In this document: positions 8,755 to 18,251 of the stretch, one piece after another | How the letters are laid out: every line of letters begins with the position of its first letter | How positions within the stretch are numbered: the first letter of the stretch is position 1 | From: Bog-532 sp963742865 | Lineage (GTDB): Bacteria; Actinomycetota; Actinomycetes; Streptosporangiales; Streptosporangiaceae | Direction: 5' to 3' | DNA: 64,000 nucleotides | Assembly: GCA_963742865.1 (NCBI GenBank) | Contig: CAVUNW010000044.1 | Location: 67,517-131,516, forward strand | Notes under the pieces: generated by a model | The model's database searches: none | Told to the model about the DNA's origin: nothing | Seen by the model: the letters and a program-made list of their open reading frames with translations, nothing else | Position numbers and translations under genes: made by a program

Positions 8755-9252
8755 TCAGTCAGCGTTCAGGGCGTGCCGGATGCAGTCGCGGATCTCCGGC
8801 GCATCCGGCTCGGTCCGGGGGCGGAATCGTCCCAGGACCCGGCCGTCCGCGCCGACGACGAACTTCTCGAAATTCCACTGGATATCGCCGGCGCTGCCTT
8901 CGGCGTCGGGCGTCTCCGTCAGGACGCCGTACACCGCGTCCCGGTCCGGCCCGTTGACCTCGATCTTGTCCGACAGGGGGAACGTCACCCCGTAGGTCGT
9001 GGAGCAGAACGTCGAGATCTCGTCGGCGGTGCCCGGTTCCTGCCCGCCGAACTGGTTACACGGAAAGCCCAGCACGGTGAAGTCGGAGCCGCCCAGCTCT
9101 TCCTGGAGCGCCTCGAGCTTGGCGTACTGCGGGGTAAGGCCGCATTTACTCGCCACGTTGACCACAAGCGCCACGCGTCCGTCGGTCAGGCTCCCGAACG
9201 TCGTCGCGGTTCCGTCCAGGGTCGTGACCGGCAGGTCCAGCAGGTCGGGCAT
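8755..9252 (-). CDS. Glutathione peroxidase family protein
   Basis: This 165-residue protein of the GPx/thioredoxin-peroxidase family contains VNVASKCGLTPQYAKLEALQ with the peroxidatic Cys (not selenocysteine), then VLGFPCNQFGGQEPG with the catalytic Gln and resolving Cys, and IQWNFEKFVVGADGRVLGRF with the catalytic Trp-Asn pair. It reduces hydroperoxides, in actinobacteria probably with thioredoxin. The ATG at 9252 is preceded by AAGGAG at a good distance. It is an intact, single-gene unit. Confidence 0.93.
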   Translation of the reverse strand: MPDLLDLPVTTLDGTATTFGSLTDGRVALVVNVASKCGLTPQYAKLEALQEELGGSDFTVLGFPCNQFGGQEPGTADEISTFCSTTYGVTFPLSDKIEVNGPDRDAVYGVLTETPDAEGSAGDIQWNFEKFVVGADGRVLGRFRPRTEPDAPEIRDCIRHALNAD

Positions 9253-9343
9253 GCACGCACTCCTTGAAGAATCCAGCAATTGCTTCCGATTCTGCCACCT
9301 TGCCGGGCCTCGGATAGCCAGGCCTGGGACCATCGCCGGGGGC

Positions 9344-10135
9344 TTAACGATCTGCCGAACGGCTGACGGCGGACGCGGCGGCGGGGACGCGGACGGCCGT
9401 GAACGTAATGGTGCGGCGCAGCCGGAAGCCCATCGACTCGTACAGCCGGACGGCTCCGGTGTTACTGGCCAGCGCGTGCAGGAACGGGGTCTCGCCGCGC
9501 GCCCGGATCCCGGCCATCAGCACGCGCATCAGGCGGGTCGCGAACCCATGGCCGCGCCACCCGTCGTCCGTGCAGACCCCGCTGATCTCGGTCCAGCCCG
9601 GCGGATGCAGGCGCTCCCCGGCCATCGCGACGAGCGCCCCGCCACGGCGGATGCCCAGAAACACCCCCAGCTCCGCGGTCCGCGCCAGGAACGGTCCCGG
9701 TTTGGTCCGTTCCGCTAGATCAAGCATCTCCGCGCTATCGCCAGGCCCGAGCCGCACGACGGCGTCGTCGGCGTCGTCGGCGCCGGCCCTCGGCCCGGCA
9801 CCCTCCCCGGCCCTGGCACCCTCCCCGGCCGCGACGCCCTCGTGCACCAGCTGGACTCCCTCGCCGATCGGCGTGACCGGCCATCCGTCCGGCGGCGCGA
9901 CCCCGGCCAGCGCGACCAGCGCGCCCGGCCCGGCCAGTGCGGCCAGGTCGGCCCAGTCGGCGGCGCGCGGCCGGTCGGGCAGGGCCACGAACGGCGACAC
10001 GTCGGCGGGGTAGCGCAGCACGTCGCCCCGGCGCTCCGCGAAGTGCGCGTGCGGCCCGCACAGCGAGGAGCGGACCGGGTTGTCCAGCGGATGCACGCCG
10101 TCCAGACCGTGGGCGGGCAGGTAAGCCTGCGGCAT
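9344..10135 (-). CDS. GNAT family N-acetyltransferase
   Basis: This is a 263-residue protein. The C-terminal half is a GNAT fold of the FR47-like type: EISGVCTDDGWRGHGFATRL contains the acetyl-CoA loop, and SNTGAVRLYESMGFRLRR the C-terminal helix and strand. The N-terminal half (about 130 residues) is less conserved and includes a low-complexity AGEGARAGEGAG stretch from a small tandem repeat near 9795-9825. The ATG at 10135 has a strong AAGGAGGAG site. It is divergent from the flavin monooxygenase cluster across a 190-base intergenic region. Substrate unknown. Confidence 0.85.
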   Translation of the reverse strand: MPQAYLPAHGLDGVHPLDNPVRSSLCGPHAHFAERRGDVLRYPADVSPFVALPDRPRAADWADLAALAGPGALVALAGVAPPDGWPVTPIGEGVQLVHEGVAAGEGARAGEGAGPRAGADDADDAVVRLGPGDSAEMLDLAERTKPGPFLARTAELGVFLGIRRGGALVAMAGERLHPPGWTEISGVCTDDGWRGHGFATRLMRVLMAGIRARGETPFLHALASNTGAVRLYESMGFRLRRTITFTAVRVPAAASAVSRSADR

Positions 10136-10325
10136 CGAAGACTCCTCCTTGTCGGGGGCGGCACTTCCACGATCGTGACATTTCTTCTTAACGGACGTGC
10201 GCGGGAGCCCTCTCGCGCACGGGACGTGTCCGCCTGGCGGCCGGGGACAAGCCGGCCATACTCGACTTTCCCTATCGGAACAATCTAGTTTGGACGGAGG
10301 CACCCCTGACCAACGGGAGCACATC

Positions 10326-11540
10326 CTGACTGCCTCACCGCCCCCCGCTCTGCATCTGTCCGTCGCGCTGGACGGCGCCGGCTGGCATCCCGCCGCGTGG
10401 CGCGAGCCCCGGGCCCGTCCGGACGAGCTGTTCACCGCGCGCTACTGGACCGGCATCGTCGCCGAAGCCGAACGCGGCCTGCTCGACTTCGTCACGATCG
10501 AGGACGGTCTCGGCCTGCAGTCTGACCGCTACGGCGAGCCGGACGCGCGTACCGACCGGGTCCGCGGGCGGCTGGACGCGGTGCTGATCGCCGCGCGCGC
10601 CGCGCCGGTGACCCGCCATGTCGGGCTCGTCCCGGCGGTCGTCGTCACGCACACCGAGCCGTTCCACGCCTCCAAGGCCATCGCGACGCTCGACTACGTC
10701 AGCGGCGGCCGGGCCGGGGTCCGGGTCCGGGTGTCGTCCAGCCCGCACGAGGCCGCGCTCTTCGGCCGGCGCGACGTTCCCGCGCTGAACCTTCGTGACC
10801 GCGCCGACCCTGCGGCCAGGGAGTTCGCCGCGGGGCTGTTCGGGGAGGCCGCGGACTACGTCGAGGTGATCCGGCGGCTGTGGGACAGCTGGGAGGACGG
10901 CGCCGAGATACGGGACGCCGCGACCGGCCGCTTTATTGACCGGGACAAGCTGCACTACATCGACTTCGCCGGGATACTTCAGCGTCAAGGGCCCGTCGAT
11001 CACCCCGCGGCCGCCGCAGGGGCAGCCGGTGGTCGCCGCCCTGGGGCACGGTCCCGGGCCCTACCGGCTGATCGGCCAGTCCGCCGACGTCGGCTTCGTG
11101 ACCCCGCAGGACGCCGGGCAGGCGCGCGGCCTGGTGACGCAGATCCGGTCCGCGCAGGCCGAGGCGGGGCGCGCGGAGCAGAAGCTGCACGTCTTCGCCG
11201 ACCTGGTGGTGTTCCTGGCCCAGGATGCCGGGATGGCGGCCGGGCGCAAGCAGCGGCTCGACGACCTCGCCGGGCTTGAGTTCCGCAGCGACGCCGCCGT
11301 CTTCACCGGGACACCCGCGCAGCTGGCGGTCCTGCTGCAGGAGTGGCAGCAGGCCGGGCTGTCGGGCTTCCGGCTGCGCCCCGGCGTCATCCCGGACGAC
11401 CTCGAGGCGATCACCCGGGGACTGGTACCCGAACTGCAGCGCCGCGGCGTCTTCCGCTCCGGGTACGAGGCCAGCACCCTGCGCGGGCTGCTCGGCCTGG
11501 CCGCCCCGCGAACCGCTACGCCCCAGCCGGGAGGAGCTGA
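10326..11540 (+). pseudogene. Luciferase-like flavin monooxygenase 1, two frameshifts
   Basis: Family sequence starts LHLSVALDGAGWHP and continues through TIEDGLGLQ, ATLDYVSGGRAGVRV and the NtaA/SnaA/DszA-type C-terminus RPANRYAPAGRS. The frame shifts near 10970 and returns to the original frame near 11505, so the TGA at 11538-11540 is probably the true stop, two bases before the next gene. No ATG or GTG suits the start; CTG 10326 after GGGAG is a guess. Relatives use FMNH2 supplied by a reductase to oxidise chelators, sulfonates or thioethers. It is the first of three tandem members. Confidence 0.78.
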
Positions 11541-11542
11541 TC

Positions 11543-12964
11543 ATGACCACGGCCCGCAAGCAGATTCACCTCGCCGCGCACTTCCCCGGCGTCAACAACA
11601 CCACGGTATGGAGCGATCCGCGTTCCGGCAGCCACATCGAGTTCAGCTCCTTCGCGCACCTGGCCCGGACCGCCGAGCGCGCCAAGTTCGACTTCCTGTT
11701 CCTGGCCGAGGGACTCCGGCTGCGCGAGCAGAACGGCCTGATCTACGACCTGGACGTCGTGGGCCGCCCGGACACATTCACCGTGCTGGCCGCGCTGGCC
11801 GCGGTGACCGACCGGCTCGGGCTGGCCGGCACGATCAACTCCACCTTCAACGAGCCGTACGAGGTCGCCCGGCAGTTCGCCAGCCTCGACCACCTGTCCG
11901 GCGGGCGGGCCGCGTGGAACGTGGTGACGTCCTGGGACGCCTTCACCGGCGAGAACTTCCGGCGCGGCGGCTTCCTGCCGCAGGAGGCCCGCTACGAACG
12001 GGCCCGGAGGTTCCTCCAGACGGCTGGGAGCTGTTCGATTCCTGGCGCGGCGACGAGATCGTCGCCGACAAGGAATCCGGGGTGTTCCTGGCGGACGCCG
12101 GCGCGGGCGAGTTCGCGCACACCGACGAGGTACTTCGGCATCAGCGGGCAGTTCAGCGTGCCCCGCAGCCCGCAGGGACGGCCGGTCATCTTCCAGGCGG
12201 GCGACTCGGAAGAGGGCCGGGAGTTCGCCGCGTCCAGCGCTGACGCGATCTTCAGCCGGCACGGCACGCTGGAGGACGGCCAGGCGTTCTACGCCGACGT
12301 CAAGGGGCGCCTGGCCCGCTATGGGCGGTCCCCGGACCAGCTGCTGATCTTGCCGGCCGCGACCTTCGTCCTCGGAGACACCGACGCCGCGGCTCAGGAA
12401 CTGGCCCGCGAGGTGCGCTTCCAGCAGGTCAGCGGGCAGACGGCGATCAGGTTTCTGGAGCAGGTGTGGAACCGGGACCTGTCCGGCTACGACCCGGACG
12501 GCCCGCTGCCCGGCATCGACCCGGACCCGGGGGGCGGCACCGTCGCCCGCGGCCGGGCCAGCGTGCGAATGTACCGGGACCCGCTCGCCGTCGCGGCGCA
12601 GTGGCGGGCCCGGGCGGAGGCCGGGAACCTGTCGATCCGCGAGCTGATCATCGAGGTCACCGGGCGGCAGACGTTCGTCGGCGCCCCGGCCACCGTCGCC
12701 GGGGCGATCAACACCCTGGTCCAGGCGGACGCGGGCGACGGGTTCATCCTCGTCCCGCACATCACGCCCGGCGGCCTGGACGACTTCGCGGACCGGGTCG
12801 TTCCGCTGCTGCAGGAGCGGGGCGTGTTCCGGGCTGACTACCAGGGCAGCACGCTGCGCGAGCACCTGGGGCTGGCGCCGCTGGCCGGTGACCCGCGCGC
12901 CCCGGGCAGCCTTGTCCGGGGCAACCTGGCCACGAGCGCGACGCGCGCCGGAGCGGCGTCATGA
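11543..12964 (+). pseudogene. NtaA/DszA-type flavin monooxygenase 2, two compensating frameshifts
   Basis: The ATG at 11543 opens a protein of about 470 residues with the NtaA/SnaA/DszA family signatures: HLAAHFPGVNNTTVWSDP, FDFLFLAEGLRLREQNG, LDHLSGGRAAWNVVTSWD, GRPVIFQAGDSEEGREFAA and the end LREHLGLAPLAG. Between about 12015 and 12130 the conserved sequence DGWELFDSWRGDEIVADKE is in another frame, so two shifts cancel each other. As written, the frame stays open but about 38 residues are scrambled. It overlaps the next gene by ATGA. The family includes nitrilotriacetate and dibenzothiophene-sulfone monooxygenases; the substrate is unknown. Confidence 0.85.
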
Positions 12965-14126
12965 GCCGAGTCCCGCTCTCCGTCCTCGACCTCGTGCCGA
13001 TCAGTTCCGGGTCGACGGCCGCGGAGGCCCTGCGCAACAGCGTCGACCTGGCCCGGGCCGCGGAGCGCCTCGGCTACGCCCGGTACTGGTTCGCCGAGCA
13101 TCACCTGAACCCCGGCGTGGCCGGGACCTCACCGGCGGTCGTCCTCGCCCTCACCGCCGCCGCGACCTCGGCCATCCGTATCGGGTCCGGAGCGGTCCAG
13201 ATGGGCCACCGCACCGCGCTGTCCACGGTGGAGGAGTTCGGCCTGATCGACGCGCTGCACCCGGGACGGCTCGATCTGGGCCTGGGCCGGTCCGCCGGCC
13301 GCCCGAAGGCGGACGCGCTCCCCGCCGGGCCCGGCGCTCGGGCGCCTTGCCCGGCGCCCCGGGCCGCCGGCGGGCGGGAACCGGCAGGCGCCGAACGGGC
13401 TGCTGATCCCGCCCGAGGTTCTCGCCCGCGCACTTGCTCGGCTCGCCGCGCTTCGCGCTGCAGAAGGCGCTGCTGCAACTGCCGGGCGCACGCTCGCAGG
13501 ACTACACCGAACAGGTGACCGACATCCTGGCCCTGCTTGCTGGCACCTACCGGTCGGCTGACGGCGTGGAAGCGCACGCCATTCCCGGGGAGGGCGCGGA
13601 CGTTCAGGTATGGATCCTGGGCAGCAGCGGCGGCGAGAGCGCCCAGGTGGCCGGGGCGAACGGGCTGCGGTTCGCGGCGAACTACCACGTCAGCCCGGCG
13701 ACCGTGCTCGAAGCGGCCGAGGGGTACCGGGCCGCGTTCCGGCCGTCCGCGGGCCTCGGCCGGCCCTACGTCAGCGTCTCCGCCGACGTCGTGGTCGCGG
13801 CCGACGAAGCCACCGCGCGGGAACTGGCCGCCGGCTACGGCGCGTGGGTGCGCAGCATCCGGTCGGGAGAGGGCGCGATCCCGTTCCCGACGCCAGCGGA
13901 GGCACGCGCGTACCGCTGGAGCGACGCGGACCGGGCCATGGTCGCCGACCGGGTCGACACCCAGTTCGCCGGGTCTGCGAAGCAGGTCGCCGACCAGCTG
14001 GAGCAGCTCCAGGAAGCCACCGGCGCGGACGAACTGATCATCACCACCATTACGCATGATCACGCCGACCGGGTCCGCTCCTACCGGCTGCTGGCGGAAG
14101 AGTGGAGCCGCCGGCAGACCCCGTAA
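12961..14126 (+). pseudogene. Luciferase-like flavin monooxygenase 3 (MsnO8-like), frameshifts
   Basis: The N-terminus (ATG 12961) reads VPLSVLDLVPISSGSTAAEAL and YARYWFAEHHLNPGVAGTSP, typical of the small LLM class called MsnO8. The C-terminal two thirds lie in another frame: LLGSPRFALQKALLQLPGA, VQVWILGSSGGESAQVAG and ATGADELIITTITHDHADRV. The frame changes at least twice between about 13320 and 13440, with NGLLIPPEV in a third frame. The start overlaps the previous stop by ATGA, supporting one operon. It is probably flavin-dependent; no reductase gene is adjacent. Confidence 0.82.
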
Positions 14127-14290
14127 CGGCTGTCAGCCGGAAGCCGCGCAGGTGCCTGCTGGCGGGGCCGTCGAGCTCGAGCAGGCCCCGGTTCCGGAGC
14201 TGCATGACCGCGATAACTCCAGGCCACCCGGTCTCACCACCCCGGTCGCCAGCCCTCCCGCCGGATGGCGATGGAGGGTCTCGTCGATGA

Positions 14291-14476
14291 CTAATGCGAG
14301 CCGTTTCTTATCCAGCGACCGGGCGACCATTTCGACAGCGGCGGGCGCTCGTACGGTGGCGAGGGCTCGGCCCCGGCCAGGATGATCTGGCCGTCCCAGC
14401 CCTCCTCGCGGAGGGTGAACGCCGCCCGGGTGCCGCACTCGCCAGCCCCGGCGATCACGATGGCCGGGGCGGGCAT
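14291..14476 (-). pseudogene. FAD-dependent ferredoxin reductase, N-terminal fragment (MocF-like)
   Basis: Only about 61 residues remain: the FAD-binding Rossmann start PAIVIAGAGECGTRAAFTLR, then EPSPPYERPPLSK, a signature of ferredoxin/rhodocoxin reductases. The rest of a normal protein of about 400 residues is missing, and downstream sequence toward 14127 shows no reductase homology. The ATG at 14476 shares a base with the stop of the Rieske gene, so the original operon order was desaturase - Rieske - reductase. Loss of the reductase means electrons must come from another reductase, or the pathway is dead. Confidence 0.75.
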
Positions 14477-14805
14477 CAGCCGGCCTCGAGGTAGCCGGCG
14501 TCGATATAGACCGTGCCGCCGGTCACCTTGACCGGGTACGTGCGGACGTTCTCCAGGACGGGCGCGCCGAGCGCCTGGCCGCTGGTGTAGTCGAAGCGCC
14601 CGTTGTGCTTGGGGCATTCGATGATGCCGCCCATCACCAGGCCGTCGCAGAGCAGGGTCCGTTCGTGCGTGCAGTGCCCGTCGGTGGCGTAGTACTCGTC
14701 GTCGGGGGAGCGGTAGATCGCGTAGTCGTGGCCATCGTGCGTGAAGGGCACGACGTCCTCGGGGTCGATGTCGCCGGCCTCGCAGGCCGCGATCCACTGG
14801 GCCAT
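14476..14805 (-). CDS. Rieske [2Fe-2S] ferredoxin, MocE-like
   Basis: This 109-residue protein has the Rieske motifs CTHERTLLCDG (CxH) and CPKHNGRFDYTSGQALGAP (CxxH), which bind a [2Fe-2S] cluster. Small stand-alone Rieske proteins paired with a desaturase-like oxygenase and a reductase are known as MocE in rhizopine (O-methyl-inosamine) catabolism. It would carry electrons from the reductase to the di-iron enzyme encoded just upstream. ATG 14805 follows a GAGGAGAGACCC site. The spacing to the desaturase stop is 26 bases. Intact. Confidence 0.88.
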   Translation of the reverse strand: MAQWIAACEAGDIDPEDVVPFTHDGHDYAIYRSPDDEYYATDGHCTHERTLLCDGLVMGGIIECPKHNGRFDYTSGQALGAPVLENVRTYPVKVTGGTVYIDAGYLEAG

Positions 14806-14831
14806 CGGGTCTCTCCTCGGGAGGGCAGGGG

Positions 14832-15935
14832 TCAGGCGGCGAGCGGCCGGGCGCGGCCGTCGCTGACCGGCGTGGGCTCGTGGAACGGCGCGGCGCCGGG
14901 CAGCAGTTCACGGCGCACGTAGTACTCCTGGTCCCGCAGCTGGCGCAGGACCGCCGGGATGATCTCCTTGTAGGCCGCCCACAGCGACGGGTAGGCGGGC
15001 GCACAGTCGCGGGAGATCTCCTCGTGCAGCTCGGGCAGCCGGTAGTACGGCACCATCGGGAACATGTGGTGCTCGACGTGGTAGTTCATGTTCCAGTACA
15101 GGAACCGGTTGACGCGGCACATCTTCACCGTGCGGGTGTTGAGCCGGTGGTCGAGCACGTTCTCGCCCATGCCGGCGTGCTGGGTGAAGCCGTAGATGTA
15201 GAACAGGCAGGCGCCGTACAGTCGCGGCCCGCCGATCAGCACCACCGGCAGCCAGGACCCGAACCCGGCCGCCAGCGCGATCGTGGCGGCGTAGATGGCC
15301 AGGTCGATCCGGGCCGTCCGGTAGACCTTGTGCCGCTCGGCCGCCGGGACGTAGTCGGCTTCGGTGGCGGTGAGCCGCCCGGTCGCGTGCCGGAACATCA
15401 GCGCGAACGCCACCGGCACGTCGACCAGCCCGATCAGGTTGGCCAGCAGCGTGGCCAGCCGGGCCGGGCGCATGACCGCGATCTCCGGGTCGCGCCCGAC
15501 GATCAGGGTGTCGGTGTGGTGCCGGGTGTGGCTCCACCGCCAGGTGGTCGGGTCCCGCATGATCATGAACGAGGCGAGCTGGTACAGGCCCTCGTCGATC
15601 CAGCGGGTCCGGAACGCGGTCCCGTGCCCGGACTCGTGCCAGCGGGAGTCCGACGTCGAGCCGTACAGGATGCCGTAGGCGAGGAAGAACGGCACGGCCC
15701 ACCAGCTGTGCCAGACGATCCAGAAGGTGATGCCGAGCCCGGCGAACGCCGCGATCAGGCCGAGCCAGATCGCGGTATCCCGGACGGCCGGGTAGTCGGA
15801 GCGCCGCATCAGCTCCTTCATCCGCTTACGCGGCACCGCACTGCGGAACCAGTCGCCGCCCGCCAGCCCGGTGTCCACCGCGGCCTGATTCTCCGGGCCC
15901 AGCAGGCTGTACCGTTCCAGCCGTTCTCTGCCCAT
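14832..15935 (-). CDS. Membrane fatty-acid-desaturase-family oxygenase, MocD-like
   Basis: This is a 367-residue membrane di-iron protein. The three histidine boxes are visible: HESGHGT (about residue 100), HTRHHTD (about 136) and NYHVEHHMFPMVPYYRLPELH (about 284 on). Hydrophobic segments near 55-90 and 210-245 form the membrane core. The family includes fatty-acid desaturases and the MocD protein of rhizopine demethylation; the neighbouring Rieske gene and LacI regulator favour the latter type but do not prove it. A 16-bp LacI-type palindrome and six 14-bp repeats lie upstream. The frame is intact, in contrast to most nearby genes. Confidence 0.85.
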   Translation of the reverse strand: MGRERLERYSLLGPENQAAVDTGLAGGDWFRSAVPRKRMKELMRRSDYPAVRDTAIWLGLIAAFAGLGITFWIVWHSWWAVPFFLAYGILYGSTSDSRWHESGHGTAFRTRWIDEGLYQLASFMIMRDPTTWRWSHTRHHTDTLIVGRDPEIAVMRPARLATLLANLIGLVDVPVAFALMFRHATGRLTATEADYVPAAERHKVYRTARIDLAIYAATIALAAGFGSWLPVVLIGGPRLYGACLFYIYGFTQHAGMGENVLDHRLNTRTVKMCRVNRFLYWNMNYHVEHHMFPMVPYYRLPELHEEISRDCAPAYPSLWAAYKEIIPAVLRQLRDQEYYVRRELLPGAAPFHEPTPVSDGRARPLAA

Positions 15936-15973
15936 CCGCCGATCACCTCGCCTGAAATGTCACTATCTGACTC

Positions 15974-16058
15974 GCGCTGCCGGATTCGCGCTGCCGGATT
16001 CGCGCTGCCCGACTTGCGCTGCCCGACTTGCGCTGCCCGACTTGCGACCGCCCGACTT
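15974..16058. repeat. Tandem array, six units of about 14 bp
   Basis: Units 1-2 read gcgctgccggattc, units 3-5 gcgctgcccgactt, and the last is a 15-base variant. The array lies between the desaturase start and the LacI-type operator, so in the leader or promoter of the desaturase operon. Confidence 0.85.
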
Positions 16059-16062
16059 GCGT

Positions 16063-16078
16063 GTTGGAGCGCTCCAAC
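16063..16078. promoter_or_regulatory. LacI-family operator, perfect palindrome
   Basis: gttggagcgctccaac is a perfect 16-bp palindrome with the central CG step and half-site layout typical of actinobacterial LacI-family operators such as the CebR box. It is about 128 bases upstream of the desaturase and 50 bases after the LacI stop. A near-identical half-site pair precedes lacI itself. Confidence 0.75.
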
Positions 16079-16127
16079 CGCCATCATGAGCGGCCGAACG
16101 GGCGCTGTCAAGGGGTGTGTGGCGCGA

Positions 16128-17181
16128 TCAGCGCGCGGCGGGGGCGGGGCCGCTGGAGCCCCGTACTTCCAGGCGCGGTGGCAGCAGCCGGGTCTGGCCG
16201 GGCGCTTCCGGGCGCTCGATCCGGGCCAGCAGCAGGCGGGCGGCCTGCTGCCCCATCGCGTAGGCGGTGCCGTCGACGCTGGTGAGCCAGAGCGCCCGCA
16301 GCCGGGCGAAGACGGAGTTGTCGAAGCCGACGAGCGACAGTTCCTCCGGCACCCGGACGCCGAGGGCCGTGGCCGCGGACAGGGCTCCGACGCAGGTCAG
16401 GTCGTTCGCGGCAAAGATGGCGGTCGGGCGGTCGGGGCGGCTCAGCAGCCGGACGGTGGCGCGGTAACCGCCCTCCTCGCTCATGTCGCCGGCCTCGATG
16501 AGCACACCGTCGCCGAGACCGGCCGCGCGCATCGTGTCCTGGTAACCCTGCATCCGCAGCCGCCCGGCCAGGCTGGGCAGGCCGGAGATGTGCGCGATCC
16601 GGGTATGGCCGAGCTCGATCAGGTGCCGGACGGCGAGCGCCCCGCCGAGGTTGTTGTCGTTGGCGAGAACGTCCACGTTCGGCAGATCGAGATCCAGGCC
16701 GCGACCGCCCACGGCCACGGTGGGGATCGTGCTGGCGATGTCGATGATGGCCTGCGAGACGGGGATTGATCCGGCCAGCACCAGGCCGTCCACGCCGAGA
16801 TCGAGAGAAGGACCAGGTCAGGGTCTCGTCCATCATCCGGTCGATCCGGCCGTCACCGAGCATGATGTGCTTTCCGCCCGCATGCAGGGCCGGCGTCAGG
16901 CCGTCGAGCATGTCCGCGAACCAGGGCTGGCGCAGATCGTTCAGCAGTACCCCCACCGTGTTCGACCGGCGCTCGGCCAGCCGCCGGGCCGCCGCGTTGG
17001 GCCGGTACCCCAGCTCGGCGATGGCGCGCATGACCGCATCGCGGCTGGCCGCGCTCACCTTGGGCGAGTCGTGCAGGACCAGCGAGACCAGCGACTTCGA
17101 CACCCCGGCGTGGGCGGCGACCGTCTCCAGCGTCGGCCTCGGACTGGGCCGGCCGATCCGCCCGGTACCCGCGGATGTCAC
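16128..17181 (-). pseudogene. LacI-family transcriptional regulator, one frameshift
   Basis: The N-terminus (GTG 17181 after GGAGGGCGAC) holds the LacI helix-turn-helix and hinge: RPTLETVAAHAGVSKSLVSL, then AIAELGYRPNAAARRLAERR. The ligand-binding half continues in another frame from about 16800: DGLVLAGSIPVSQAI, HLIELGHTRIAHISG, TAIFAANDLTCVGALSA and ELSLVGFDN. One shift near 16800 separates them. It lies between two palindromes that look like its binding sites, so it probably represses itself and the desaturase-Rieske unit. The ligand is probably a sugar or cyclitol of the island (inference). Confidence 0.87.
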
Positions 17182-17226
17182 GTCGCCCTCCGTGCTTCGC
17201 CGGGCCGTCCCCGGGAGCGGGGATGG

Positions 17227-17260
17227 ACTCCTACTGTTGGAGCGATCCAACAGTAGGAGT
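17227..17260. promoter_or_regulatory. LacI operator with extended 15-bp arms
   Basis: Two perfect 15-base arms (actcctactgttgga and its complement) flank gcga. The core gttggagcgatccaac differs by one base from the palindrome at 16063. It sits 46 bases upstream of the lacI GTG and after the pfkB stop, so it may act both as operator and as a terminator hairpin. Confidence 0.72.
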
Positions 17261-17310
17261 CCCGGAGCGCCGCGTCAACGCGCCCCGCCGTGATCTCGTC
17301 GCTGTGGCCT

Positions 17311-18241
17311 CTAGCTCAGCGTTTCGGCTGGCCTGCTCTGCACGTGGATTGCCGCGCGGACGGCGCCGTCGATGAGCGGCACGTGGCTGCCCGGAATCCC
17401 GACCGCGGCGCTGGCCCACAGCACGGCTTCGCGCAGCGCGTCCTCGCCCGCTCCGCCCCCGGCGAGGAAACCCGCCAGCAGGGCGTCTCCCGCGCCGACG
17501 GTGCTGCGCACGCGCGGCGCCTCCGCCGAGGCGTGCCAGGTGCCGTCCGGGCTCACCAGCAGGGCGCCGTCCGGGCCCATGCTGACCAGGACGGACCCGG
17601 CGCCCCGGGCCAGCAGGAGCCGCGCCCCGGCGATGGCGTCGCCCGGGCTCATGATGGGCGTTCCCGTCACCTCGGCCAGCTCGTCCACGTTGGGCTTGAT
17701 GACATCGGGACCCGCGGCCAGCGCCGGCCCGGAGGGCGTCACCGCTCGTGTCGAGCGCGAACCGCAGCCCCGCCTCGTGCGCCCGCTGCCCGGCACGGGC
17801 GTAGTAGTCCGGCGGTGCCCCCGGCGGGAGGCTCCCGGAGCAGACGATCCAGTCGCCGGGTCCCGCCGCGGTCAGGGCCTCCGCAGTCAGCCGCTCCAGC
17901 TCGCCCTGGTCCAGGGGAGCCCCGGCCTCGTTGATTTTGGTGGCGCGGCCGCCGGGCTCAGCCAGGGAGATGTTGACCCGGACCGAGCCGGCGATCGGGA
18001 CGGCGCGGTAGGCGACCTGCTCCGCCGCCAGCAGCGCGATCAGCGTGTCACCCTCGGGACCGCCGCAGGGCAGGACGGCCAGCGACGGCACGCCGTTGAC
18101 GGTTAGCGCGCGCGTCACGTTGACCCCCTTGCCGCTGGGTTCCTGGTGCACCCGGGCGGCGCGGTTGATCTCGCCTGCGGCCAGGGCCGGGATCTCGTAC
18201 GTCCGGTCCACGCTGGGGTTCGGGGTCACGGTGACGATCAC
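17311..18241 (-). pseudogene. PfkB-family 1-phosphofructokinase/tagatose-6-phosphate kinase, one frameshift
   Basis: The N-terminus (ATG 18241) reads MIVTVTPNPSVDRTY and PSGKGVNVTRALTVNGV, typical of FruK/LacC kinases, with CSGSLPPGAP in the middle. The C-terminal part in another frame carries VIKPNVDELAEVTG and the catalytic RSTVGAGDALLAGFLAGG. The shift is near 17745. The enzyme would phosphorylate a hexose phosphate to a bisphosphate for the class II aldolase encoded nearby. It follows the FGGY kinase by 10 bases, suggesting one operon DeoR-FGGY-PfkB. Confidence 0.87.
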
Positions 18242-18251
18242 GGCCGCATCC

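Noticed and set aside
14880..16769. 629-codon open frame on the plus strand
   Set aside because: It is antisense to the desaturase and lacI genes, crosses the tandem array and both regulatory regions, and has no domain.
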